Assembly: GCA_002434335.1 (NCBI GenBank) | Contig: DJJW01000082.1 | Location: 73,993-80,833 of the forward strand | Direction of reading: 5' to 3' | From: Lachnoclostridium sp. UBA6558 | GTDB lineage: Bacteria > Bacillota > Clostridia > Lachnospirales > Lachnospiraceae | Length of the DNA stretch: 6,841 bases | Shown: in pieces, positions 1 to 5,333 of the stretch | How positions within the stretch are numbered: the stretch's first letter is position 1 | How the letters are laid out: each line of letters starts with the position of its first letter | The notes under the pieces: model-generated | Seen by the model: the letters and a program-made list of their open reading frames with translations, nothing else | What the model was told of the DNA's origin: nothing | Database searches by the model: none | Program-made: the position numbers and the translations under genes

Positions 1-9
1 TGGTGTCGG

Positions 10-399
10 ATGGCTGATTTTGAATACACAGAAGTTGAGGTGGTAGAGCAACCCAGTAGAACTTACCGGCTTGACATAGCCAATAATAGAATGCTGGGTA
101 AAGTGGATGGATTGGAAGCAATGAAGCAGGCTATCAATTTAAGGCTTAGTACCGAGAAAGATGAATATTTAATCTATAGCGAGGATTATGGGATACAGCT
201 TGAAGATCTGATTGGTGAACCTGATACCTATGTGCTGCCCACCTTACAGGGAAGAATAACAGAAGCGCTGTTGCGGGATGAGAGGGTACTTGGAGTTGAT
301 GATTTTTACTTTACGGAGGAAAAGGCAAGCGTAACTGCGGCCTTTATCGTTCGTACTGTTTGGGGTGATATAAGAATGGAAAAGGAGGTGGATTACTGA
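10..399 (+). CDS. xkdS: Baseplate wedge protein, XkdS-like (DUF2634, gp25-like)
   Basis: This 129-residue protein is probably the small baseplate wedge subunit of a contractile tail, which joins the baseplate hub to the baseplate J protein. The family signature is visible as a TYRLD stretch near residues 18-22, then NRMLGKVDGLEAMKQAI (26-42), an LSTEKDEYLIYSEDYG block (46-61) and LEDLIG (64-69). This pattern is typical of PBSX XkdS/DUF2634 proteins, which share the fold of T4 gp25. The length is normal for the family (about 130 residues). The ATG at 10 lies close to the window edge, so most of its ribosome binding site cannot be seen. The stop codon overlaps the start of the next gene (TGATG), indicating translational coupling to the baseplate J gene. 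Family assignment is by recognition of motifs and by the order of the next two genes. Confidence 0.85.
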   Translation: MADFEYTEVEVVEQPSRTYRLDIANNRMLGKVDGLEAMKQAINLRLSTEKDEYLIYSEDYGIQLEDLIGEPDTYVLPTLQGRITEALLRDERVLGVDDFYFTEEKASVTAAFIVRTVWGDIRMEKEVDY

Positions 400-1454
400 T
401 GTATGAAGCAAATACTTATGATGCAATTCTCGAACGAATGCTGGAACAGATCCCGGATTCTATTGATAAAAGAGAAGGAAGTATCATCTTTGATGCCCTG
501 GCACCGGTGGCAGTGGAACTGGCACAGACTTACATAGAAATGGATGCAATCTTAAATGAAGCTTTCGCGGACACAGCGTCCAGAGAATATCTCATTAAGA
601 GAGCCGCTGAAAGAGGTCTTGCACCTTCTGCTGCAACTTATACGGTTGCGAAAGGCGAATTTAATATTGATCTAGCTGTTGGTGACAGGTTTAGCTGCGG
701 AGATTATAATTATGCCGCATCGGAAAAGATATCAACCGGTATATGGAAACTGACCTGTGAAACTCCAGGAAGTATACCGAATGGCAATCTTGGCATGCTA
801 ATACCCATTGACTACATTGATGGACTGACAACGGCTGCATTGACTGAAATATTGATACCCGGTGAGGACGAAGAGGAAACAGAAGATTTCAGAAGCAGGT
901 ACTTTGCAACTCTTTCGAACAAATCCTTTGGCGGGAACAAAGCCGATTATATCGAAAAAGTAAACGCTGTTTCCGGTGTTGGCGGAGTAAAAGTGTATCC
1001 TGTGTGGAATGGCGGAGGAACGGTAAAACTGGTAATCATTAATTCTGATTATGGGAAAGCAACAACAACCTTAATTGATACTGTGCAGACAATGGTTGAC
1101 CCGACTATAAATAAAAGTGGGGGTGACGGCCTTGCACCGATTGGTCATATAGTAACGGTTGAGACTGTTACGGAGACCAAGGTCAATCTTACGTTTAACA
1201 TAACATATCAGGAGGGGTACTCCTTTCATGAAGTAGAGAGCTATATCATCGGAGTAATCGATAATTATTTCTTAGAACTGTGTAAAACATGGGATGATAA
1301 TGATAGCTTGATTATACGAATCTCTCAGTTGGAGTCAAGGTTACTGAATGTTACAGGAGTTGTTGATGTTACAGGTACAACGATTAATGGAGAGGCATCT
1401 AATCTGGTTTTATCCGCTGATGCTATTCCGGTAAGGGGGACTGTAATTGGATAG
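399..1454 (+). CDS. xkdT: Baseplate J-like protein (XkdT-like)
   Basis: This 351-residue protein is the baseplate J / T4 gp6-like wedge component that forms the outer baseplate ring of contractile tails. Characteristic motifs are the acidic GEDEEETEDFRSRYF block (155-169), FGGNKADY (177-184), the GVGGVKVYPVWNGGGTVKLV block (193-211) and APIGHIVTVETVTET (246-260). Its length (about 350) matches PBSX XkdT. The ATG at 399 overlaps the previous stop codon and has a strong AAGGAGGTG ribosome binding site at 382-390, eight bases upstream. The C-terminus overlaps the next gene by eight bases. Together with its neighbours it makes the three-gene baseplate block (gp25-like, J, gp48-like) standard in Mu- and PBSX-type phages and tailocins. 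No disruption is seen. Confidence 0.92.
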   Translation: MYEANTYDAILERMLEQIPDSIDKREGSIIFDALAPVAVELAQTYIEMDAILNEAFADTASREYLIKRAAERGLAPSAATYTVAKGEFNIDLAVGDRFSCGDYNYAASEKISTGIWKLTCETPGSIPNGNLGMLIPIDYIDGLTTAALTEILIPGEDEEETEDFRSRYFATLSNKSFGGNKADYIEKVNAVSGVGGVKVYPVWNGGGTVKLVIINSDYGKATTTLIDTVQTMVDPTINKSGGDGLAPIGHIVTVETVTETKVNLTFNITYQEGYSFHEVESYIIGVIDNYFLELCKTWDDNDSLIIRISQLESRLLNVTGVVDVTGTTINGEASNLVLSADAIPVRGTVIG

Positions 1455-1995
1455 AGAGATAAATCTGATAGAGTACCTTCCCGGAGTACTGAGAGAAATA
1501 AAAGAATTCAAAGCTCTTTCAGCAGCGGAAAACACAGAGGTTATCGGGCTGTGGGAAGAACTTGAAAATGTACTGGATGACCAGTTTGTTAATGATTCTA
1601 CATTAAATGGGGTTAAGAGATGGGAACGTATCTTGGGGATAAAAGCACTTGATACAGATACATTGAGTGAACGAAAATTCAGGATATTGACCAGGTTGAA
1701 TGAGCAGCTTCCGTATACTTATACTAACCTGGAAGTACAATTGAATCTTTTGTTTGGAAGAGATGGGTATAAGCTTATTTTAGACAGTAGTGCATATGCT
1801 TTGACTGTTAAAGTGGCTTTAACTGCCAAGAAAAAATATGCTGAGGTTGGGAACTTACTTAATAGAATAGTGCCATGTAATATTGTAATAACATTATTAC
1901 TGATGTATAACCAACATAACTTATTACGTCAATTCACACACGCTCAGTTAAGTCAAAATACATACAACGAATTAAGAGAGGAGGTATTAGTATAA
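1447..1995 (+). CDS. Phage Mu gp48-like / YmfQ tail protein (DUF2313)
   Basis: This 182-residue protein matches the DUF2313 / Phage Mu Gp48 family (PBSX XkdU, E. coli YmfQ), a baseplate component encoded directly after baseplate J and thought to connect the wedge to the tail fibres. Visible hallmarks are an early YLPGVLREIKEF (10-21), NGVKRWERILGIKALDTDTL (54-73) followed by SERKFRILTRLNEQLPYTYTNL (residues 74-95, with the conserved LPYT), and a late NRIVPCNIVI stretch (139-148) where the family has a hydrophobic PxN motif. The start is TTG at 1447, chosen because a purine-rich AAGGGGGA (1433-1440) sits six bases upstream; no ATG fits the N-terminus. It overlaps the J gene by eight bases and its stop overlaps the next ATG (TAATG), so the block is translationally coupled. 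Confidence 0.87.
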   Translation: MDREINLIEYLPGVLREIKEFKALSAAENTEVIGLWEELENVLDDQFVNDSTLNGVKRWERILGIKALDTDTLSERKFRILTRLNEQLPYTYTNLEVQLNLLFGRDGYKLILDSSAYALTVKVALTAKKKYAEVGNLLNRIVPCNIVITLLLMYNQHNLLRQFTHAQLSQNTYNELREEVLV

Positions 1996-2624
1996 TGGAT
2001 ACAACAACGAATCTAAATTTAAAAAAGCCTACACCTGAAGATTTCTATAATGTGCAGGATTTTAATGATAATATGGATATTATTGATGTCGAGGTAAAAG
2101 CAGTGCAGGACAAAGCAGGTAATCCACCCATGGTTAATGGGCATACCGTGGAATCTGATGTTCCTGCAAATGCAAAGTATACAGATACAGTTTATACTCA
2201 CCCAGCTACTCATCCAGCAAGCATGATTACAGGATTGCCTTCAAGTCTGCCAGCTAATGGAGGTAATGCAGATAGTATTGGAGGTCATCCGCCATCACAT
2301 TTTGCACAAGCGGCATGGTATGGGGTTATAGATTTTACATCCGCAACATATCCTTCTCCATATATCGCATCAGCAAACAACATTTCCGGCTTTCCTGATA
2401 CTGATTGGTTTCATGTAATTTACATTCCCCATATGGATCCGTCATTGGGATATGGTGCTCAAATTGCAATTAGATTTCACGGAAATAATGCATTTTATAT
2501 TAGAACTGCCGATGGAGCAAGCTGGGGGCCTTGGAGGAAAATGTCTAGTGATTATGGTACTGCAGACCTTACAGCGGGAGTATCTGCTCTGGCTACTGGA
2601 TCACTTTACTTTGTTTATGAATAG
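1995..2624 (+). CDS. Short tail fibre protein with pyocin-knob-like C-terminal part
   Basis: This 209-residue protein is probably a tail fibre. Its N-terminus (residues 5-30; NLNLKKP then DFYNVQDFNDNMDIID) is the conserved attachment segment common in Firmicute tail fibres. It is followed by a linker with HTVESDVPANAKYTDT (50-65), which recurs in fibre shafts, and a NADSIGGHPPSHFAQ spacer (91-105). Residues about 106-183 resemble a pyocin-knob domain: hydrophobic strands, QIAIRF, FYIRT and a closing SWGPWRKM. The end, DLTAGVSALATGSLYFVYE (191-209), looks like a conserved C-terminal cap. The ATG at 1995 has AGAGGAGG upstream (1976-1983). No shaft repeats are present, so it is short for a fibre and may act as an adaptor or trimeric knob for the following adhesin. 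The role is inferred from motifs and position. Confidence 0.8.
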   Translation: MDTTTNLNLKKPTPEDFYNVQDFNDNMDIIDVEVKAVQDKAGNPPMVNGHTVESDVPANAKYTDTVYTHPATHPASMITGLPSSLPANGGNADSIGGHPPSHFAQAAWYGVIDFTSATYPSPYIASANNISGFPDTDWFHVIYIPHMDPSLGYGAQIAIRFHGNNAFYIRTADGASWGPWRKMSSDYGTADLTAGVSALATGSLYFVYE

Positions 2625-2633
2625 GAGGCTTGT

Positions 2634-3827
2634 ATGCCAAAAGGTTTATACGTAGGGGTTTCTAATGTTGCAAGAAAGGCAAAGAAAGCGTATGTAGGAG
2701 TAAACAATGTAGCTCGTAAGGTAAAGAAGGTCTATATTGGAGTGAATGGTGTAGCAAGACTAGCATGGTCAGGAGCTTTTTTAAGTAAGTACACAGGAGC
2801 TGTTTCTCCTTTGACGGAAGTAAAATGGAATGCATGTTCAGCCTCAAATGGAACATATGCAATATTTGCAGGGGGAATATACTCGTATTATTATGGTGAC
2901 ACCACGTATTATACTATGAGAACATCTGTTGATGCTTATAATTCGTCATTAGTTAAAACAGTAGCCCCAGCTTTAACATACGGTAGAGATAGTTCTAATG
3001 GTAAAAACGGGGCAAGGGTTGGCCAGTATGCATATTTTGGGCTTGGTGAAAACTTTAATGAATACTCTGTAAATTATGCTAACTCATACAACCAAGCATT
3101 AGTTAGGACAGATTTTGAAGATATAATCCCTACTATACAGCAGTCAGTTCAACAGAACGACTTGAACAATCCAACATATGCCATATGTGGATATGGATTT
3201 TACAATAATGGTTCATCACCTTACATTCCACAAGGACAACACTATGGAATTAATTCATCTCTTGTTAAAAGCTATTTCTATGATAATTCTGATAGAACGC
3301 TTGTAGGAGTCGCATGTGTTGGAGGGCAGGTACTTATTGCTGGTGGAGACGATCAACCGCTTACTATGTATTCTAATGACGCTGACTTAAAAGACATCGT
3401 GTCAGCATTTAATTCGTCATATGTAAAGACTTCGTTGTCTGTTTTGTCATCAAAAAGAGGAGTTGTTAAAGGAATTTGTAATAACAATTATGCATTATTC
3501 GTAGGGGGAAGGGGTGCTGGAAATAATCCAGTATCAACGATTGATGTTTACAATAGTTCATTGGTTAAATTGACACCTCTTGATTTTGGAAACGCTGAGG
3601 CAGGTGAATTTAATTATGCACAAAGTCCAGAATTTGCTTTGACTCCAGCCGCTGCTAAGTCATATGACGACATTGTATATGGATTTGATACTTCACTGGT
3701 AAGAACGGTTGCAGGAACAAGTTCAATCATTCATCCAAGGGGAGCAACTGTTGGTGATTATATAGTGTTTGGCGGATTTAAAGGGGCTGTAAATTATGAT
3801 ACTGTTGATGTATTTAAGACAACGTAA
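2634..3827 (+). CDS. Kelch-like beta-propeller tail adhesin with N-terminal VGVNxVARKVKK repeats
   Basis: This 397-residue protein is a candidate receptor-binding tail protein. Residues 6-47 hold three 14-residue repeats (YVGVSNVARKAKKA, YVGVNNVARKVKKV, YIGVNGVARLAWSG), rich in Lys/Arg and without a signal peptide. From about residue 50, two alternating motifs recur: an inner-strand motif (YAIFAGG at 75, YAYFGLG 132, YAICGYG 182, QVLIAGG 232, YALFVGG 286, a weaker EFALTPA 333, YIVFGGF 376) and an outer-strand motif, N-S-S-L-V-K-T (near 103, 153, 207, 260, 307, 352, remnant VFKTT at the end). Spacing of 43-57 residues over seven units fits a seven-bladed kelch-type propeller, probably closed by pairing of the first segment (about 53-64) with the last. 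AGGAGG at 2623-2628 overlaps the previous stop codon and serves the ATG at 2634. The adhesin role is inferred from position and fold. Confidence 0.75.
   Translation: MPKGLYVGVSNVARKAKKAYVGVNNVARKVKKVYIGVNGVARLAWSGAFLSKYTGAVSPLTEVKWNACSASNGTYAIFAGGIYSYYYGDTTYYTMRTSVDAYNSSLVKTVAPALTYGRDSSNGKNGARVGQYAYFGLGENFNEYSVNYANSYNQALVRTDFEDIIPTIQQSVQQNDLNNPTYAICGYGFYNNGSSPYIPQGQHYGINSSLVKSYFYDNSDRTLVGVACVGGQVLIAGGDDQPLTMYSNDADLKDIVSAFNSSYVKTSLSVLSSKRGVVKGICNNNYALFVGGRGAGNNPVSTIDVYNSSLVKLTPLDFGNAEAGEFNYAQSPEFALTPAAAKSYDDIVYGFDTSLVRTVAGTSSIIHPRGATVGDYIVFGGFKGAVNYDTVDVFKTT
2649..2774 (+). repeat. Three tandem 42-bp coding repeats (14-residue VGVNxVARKxKK unit)
   Basis: Three in-frame 42-bp units begin at 2649, 2691 and 2733, each encoding Y-[VI]-G-V-x-[NG]-V-A-R followed by a basic or divergent end. 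The DNA copies have drifted at synonymous positions (for example AAT GTT GCA AGA versus AAT GTA GCT CGT), while the amino acids are kept. This suggests old repeats held by selection on the protein, not a recent duplication. The third unit diverges at its end where the propeller begins. Confidence 0.9.
2856..3824 (+). repeat. Seven kelch-like blade repeats within the adhesin gene
   Basis: Seven divergent units are recognisable at protein level, each with a Y-A-x-F-x-G-G-type strand followed, except in the last unit where only VFKTT remains, 17-29 residues later by a Y-N-S-S-L-V-K-T-type strand. The sixth unit is degenerate in the first motif (EFALTPA) but keeps DTSLVRTV. At DNA level the outer-strand motif shows short similar runs such as AATTCGTCATTAGTTAAA and AATAGTTCATTGGTTAAA, but the repeats are too divergent for easy homologous recombination. 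Confidence 0.65.
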
Positions 3828-3844
3828 AAAATGGAGGAATTAAA

Positions 3845-4171
3845 ATGTTAAAAATTGAGATATTTGATGGAACAAAAACTTATATGTATCCAAATGGACA
3901 AATTGCAACACCTGATGTGATAAGAGCTGATTTCCCAGCTGTTGACATCTTTCCTCATGCTATTGAGGTGAATGGCAGTGTGTGTCAGGCAATTCAGGAG
4001 CTACAGGCGTTAAGAAATATACATGGTATAGATGAATCACTTACTGATGAGGAAGCTTTGTTGGCTATTGAGGTAAAAATCAATACTCCAGCACCCTTTG
4101 TAGAAAGGGAACCAACGGCAGAGGAAAGAATTGCATCAGCATTAGAGTATCAAAACTTATTATCAATGTAA
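3845..4171 (+). CDS. Small tail-region protein, XkdW position, unknown function
   Basis: The product is 108 residues, with no signal peptide or membrane segment. Residues 1-45 look beta-rich and well ordered (MLKIEIFDGTKTYMYPNG, then DFPAVDIFPHAIEVNG), the middle is helical (CQAIQELQALRNIHGIDESL with an acidic DEEALLAIE), and residues 81-95 are proline/glutamate-rich (NTPAPFVEREPTAEE), ending in a short helix. I recognise the pattern as a small protein often found beside clostridial tail fibres, but I cannot name a characterised family. It lies between the adhesin and the XkdX-like gene, where PBSX has xkdW. That makes a fibre-associated chaperone or cap plausible, by position only. The ATG at 3845 has GGAGG at 3833-3837 and an 18-bp gap to the upstream stop, so it is in the same operon. 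Confidence 0.7.
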   Translation: MLKIEIFDGTKTYMYPNGQIATPDVIRADFPAVDIFPHAIEVNGSVCQAIQELQALRNIHGIDESLTDEEALLAIEVKINTPAPFVEREPTAEERIASALEYQNLLSM

Positions 4172-4184
4172 AGGAGGTGTCCAT

Positions 4185-4319
4185 ATGACATTTGAAATGA
4201 TAAAAAAGAATTATGACAGAAAACTTTGGAACAAGCAAATGGTTAAAACAGCGGTAATAAAAGAAGTTATCACAAAGGAACAATATTTTGAAATAACCGG
4301 AGAAGACTACTTAGCGTAG
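4185..4319 (+). CDS. xkdX: XkdX-family small phage protein
   Basis: This short gene encodes 44 residues and has an excellent AAGGAGGTG ribosome binding site (4171-4179) six bases before the ATG. The protein begins MTFEMIKKNYDRKLWNKQM and ends ITKEQYFEITGEDYLA. A basic N-terminus with a K-x-Y-x-x-x-L-W core, a middle V-K-x-A-V segment and an I-T-x-E-x-Y-x-x-I-T-G-x-D-Y end is the signature of the XkdX family (Phage_XkdX), whose members are about 45-55 residues and sit at the end of the tail gene block just before the lysis genes. Its molecular role is not established. It follows the 108-residue gene by 13 bp and is the last tail-operon gene that can be supported here. Confidence 0.88.
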   Translation: MTFEMIKKNYDRKLWNKQMVKTAVIKEVITKEQYFEITGEDYLA

Positions 4320-4322
4320 GAG

Positions 4323-4334
4323 GACAATATTGTC
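4323..4334. repeat. 12-bp perfect palindrome GACAATATTGTC
   Basis: A perfect twofold-symmetric 12-mer starts four bases after the XkdX stop codon and overlaps the end of an AGGAGG. As RNA it would form only a weak four-pair hairpin, so a protein-binding site is as likely as a structural role. Chance occurrence in AT-rich DNA cannot be excluded. Confidence 0.4.
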
Positions 4335-4460
4335 AGATAAAGAGTTATAGTGTAGATAAATTTTTTTCAAATGCCATTTACATTAGTCTGTGTCAATTTT
4401 GATGTTTCATATAACCTTGCAGCTAAATGAATTATATCGGGGACTTGGCTCCAATTAGTT

Positions 4461-4529
4461 TTATAGCAACTCTACATATAACACTTCTAGCATTATTGAT
4501 TGAATCAATAGGTTATTAATTTGCTATAA
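4461..4529. repeat. 9-bp inverted repeat enclosing a 17-bp palindrome
   Basis: TTATAGCAA at 4461-4469 is an exact reverse complement of TTGCTATAA at 4521-4529. Between them, TATTGATTGAATCAATA (4494-4510) is a perfect palindrome of two 8-bp arms around one base. The two symmetries do not share a centre. In RNA this could form a stem with an inner AT-rich hairpin; in DNA it could be a pair of protein-binding dyads. Confidence 0.5.
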
Positions 4530-4530
4530 C

Positions 4531-4560
4531 AGGGTGTCTGGGGTTATTCCCAGGTACCCT
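4531..4560 (+). terminator. Strong 12-bp hairpin, possible terminator of the tail operon
   Basis: AGGGTGTCTGGG (4531-4542) pairs along its whole length with CCCAGGTACCCT (4549-4560), with ten Watson-Crick and two G-U pairs and a GTTATT loop. It is the most stable simple structure in the gap. The downstream sequence (ATAATTTTATGG) is only moderately T-rich, so it is not a textbook intrinsic terminator. It may instead be a mRNA-stabilising or regulatory hairpin. Confidence 0.45.
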
Positions 4561-4608
4561 ATAATTTTATGGTCACATATACCTTTAAATACTAACTTAT
4601 GGTTTTCT

Positions 4609-4627
4609 TATAATTAACCGGTATAAT
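4609..4627 (+). promoter_or_regulatory. Possible promoter region for the lysis cassette
   Basis: Two exact TATAAT hexamers occur at 4609-4614 and 4622-4627, about 80-95 bases upstream of the first lysis-cassette start and downstream of the strong hairpin. Neither has a convincing TTGACA-like box at 16-18 bases, so the call rests on the -10 element and location. A phage-specific activator could compensate, but this is inference. Confidence 0.25.
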
Positions 4628-4702
4628 CCTTGATAACATCATAAAATAACGGTTTTTTAAAGAAGAAAAGCAGCATAACAAATTTATAATGGAGGGGATT
4701 TA

Positions 4703-5014
4703 TTGGATATTACAACAATTCTAGTGGCAGCAAGCATTCCAAGTGCAATTACCGGATTCTGTTTCTGGTGGATTGAACGAAGAATGATTAAGCGGGAAGA
4801 AACTTTTACGGAGAAGGAAACAGCAAGAGAAAAAAACACAGTTTTATTAATAAAAAGTGTAGGAGCTGCAATTGCTCTGGGAGAAGCAACAGCAACTGCT
4901 TTAAAAAACGGACACAGCAACGGAGAAACCGAAACAGCCCTAAAGTTTGCAAGAGAAATCAAGCATGAACAAGAAGATTTCTTAACGGAGCAGAGTATTA
5001 AAAATTTGTATTAA
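4703..5014 (+). CDS. Small membrane-anchored lysis-cassette protein, unknown function
   Basis: The 103-residue product starts at a TTG (4703) with GGAGGGG at 4691-4697, five bases upstream; no in-frame ATG lies near. Residues 3-23 (ITTILVAASIPSAITGFCFWW) form one hydrophobic membrane segment, immediately followed by a basic stretch IERRMIKREE (24-33), which predicts a cytoplasmic C-terminal part. That part is a charged helix (about 34-48), an alanine-rich amphipathic helix (LIKSVGAAIALGEATATALK, 49-68), an HSNGETE linker and a second charged helix (79-103). I recognise it as a small protein found upstream of holins in clostridial prophages, but no characterised family can be named. Position beside a holin and lysin suggests a lysis accessory or regulator, functionally comparable to XhlA-type proteins. 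That role is inference. Confidence 0.75.
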   Translation: MDITTILVAASIPSAITGFCFWWIERRMIKREETFTEKETAREKNTVLLIKSVGAAIALGEATATALKNGHSNGETETALKFAREIKHEQEDFLTEQSIKNLY

Positions 5015-5045
5015 AAATGTAAACATGAAAGAGAGGTGATATTTT

Positions 5046-5333
5046 ATGGATTTAGAGTTTCTTTTACAATACATAAACCTGATAACCCTGGGCATTTGCT
5101 TATGTATTGGCTATGCTTTTAAAAAGATAGACAAATTTAACAACCAGTATATCCCCGCAGTAATGCTATTATTAGGTACCATCATTAATGTACTGGTTAA
5201 CATCCCGAATATAAACATGGCAGTCATACTTGGTGGTATGATTAGTGGTCTGGCAAGTACAGGACTTTATGAAGCTATGAGAAATATGCTTGAAAAAGAT
5301 GGAAAGAAGGAGGACGCCGATAATGACGAATAA
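5046..5333 (+). CDS. Holin, Hol44-like (holin superfamily V)
   Basis: This 95-residue protein has three hydrophobic segments at about 7-25, 35-53 and 57-75, and a charged C-terminal tail (LEKDGKKEDADNDE). The third segment ends in GGMISGLASTGLYEAM; a GLASTGLYEA motif before an acidic/basic tail is characteristic of the Phage_holin Hol44 family (holin superfamily V). Holins form membrane lesions that let the endolysin reach the peptidoglycan at the timed end of infection. The ATG at 5046 has GAGAGGTGAT at 5031-5040. The gene lies 31 bp after the small membrane protein gene and overlaps the lysin start by 11 bp, giving a coupled holin-lysin pair. Topology is predicted from hydrophobicity by eye. 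Confidence 0.85.
   Translation: MDLEFLLQYINLITLGICLCIGYAFKKIDKFNNQYIPAVMLLLGTIINVLVNIPNINMAVILGGMISGLASTGLYEAMRNMLEKDGKKEDADNDE

Larger units (their letters stand above)
4320..4702. other. Noncoding gap between tail and lysis genes, rich in inverted repeats
   Basis: No gene could be supported in this 383-bp stretch; all frames are broken by frequent stops. It begins with AGGAGG (4318-4323) and a TTG at 4330 that opens only a six-codon frame (Leu/Met-Ser-Asp-Lys-Glu-Leu, stop at 4348), which looks like a lost gene start. It then holds a T7 run (4361-4367), a repeated CATATAAC (4408-4415 and 4475-4482, with similar following bases), an inverted-repeat cluster at 4461-4529, a strong hairpin at 4531-4560, and AT-rich sequence with promoter-like TATAAT hexamers before the lysis cassette. 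Confidence 0.75.

Noticed and set aside
2452..2655. Second + strand open frame across the end of the tail fibre
   Set aside because: It overlaps the fibre and adhesin genes in another frame, has no ribosome binding site and encodes a composition-biased peptide.
2649..2774. Evenly spaced repeats considered as a CRISPR-like array
   Set aside because: The 42-bp units are contiguous, in frame and without spacers; they encode a conserved peptide repeat.
2634..3827. Adhesin as target of a diversity-generating retroelement
   Set aside because: No reverse transcriptase or template repeat is visible in the window, and the C-terminus is a propeller closing strand, not the usual C-type lectin variable region.
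4361..4367. T7 run after XkdX as an intrinsic terminator
   Set aside because: No GC-containing stem precedes it; the nearby GACAATATTGTC palindrome is too far upstream and gives only a weak hairpin.
4344..4530. GTTATAG (4344-4350) and CTATAAC (4524-4530) as ends of a small inserted element
   Set aside because: A 7-bp AT-rich match is expected by chance; there is no target duplication or longer terminal repeat.
4684..4962. 92-codon - strand open frame antisense to the small membrane protein
   Set aside because: The + strand frame has a good ribosome binding site and a sensible membrane-protein layout, whereas the antisense frame is a by-product of its codon pattern.
5290..5322. In-frame upstream TTG start for the lysin, adding 11 residues
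   Set aside because: The extra residues lie inside the holin gene, look unlike a GH73 N-terminus, and the AAGGAGG at 5307-5313 clearly serves the ATG at 5323.
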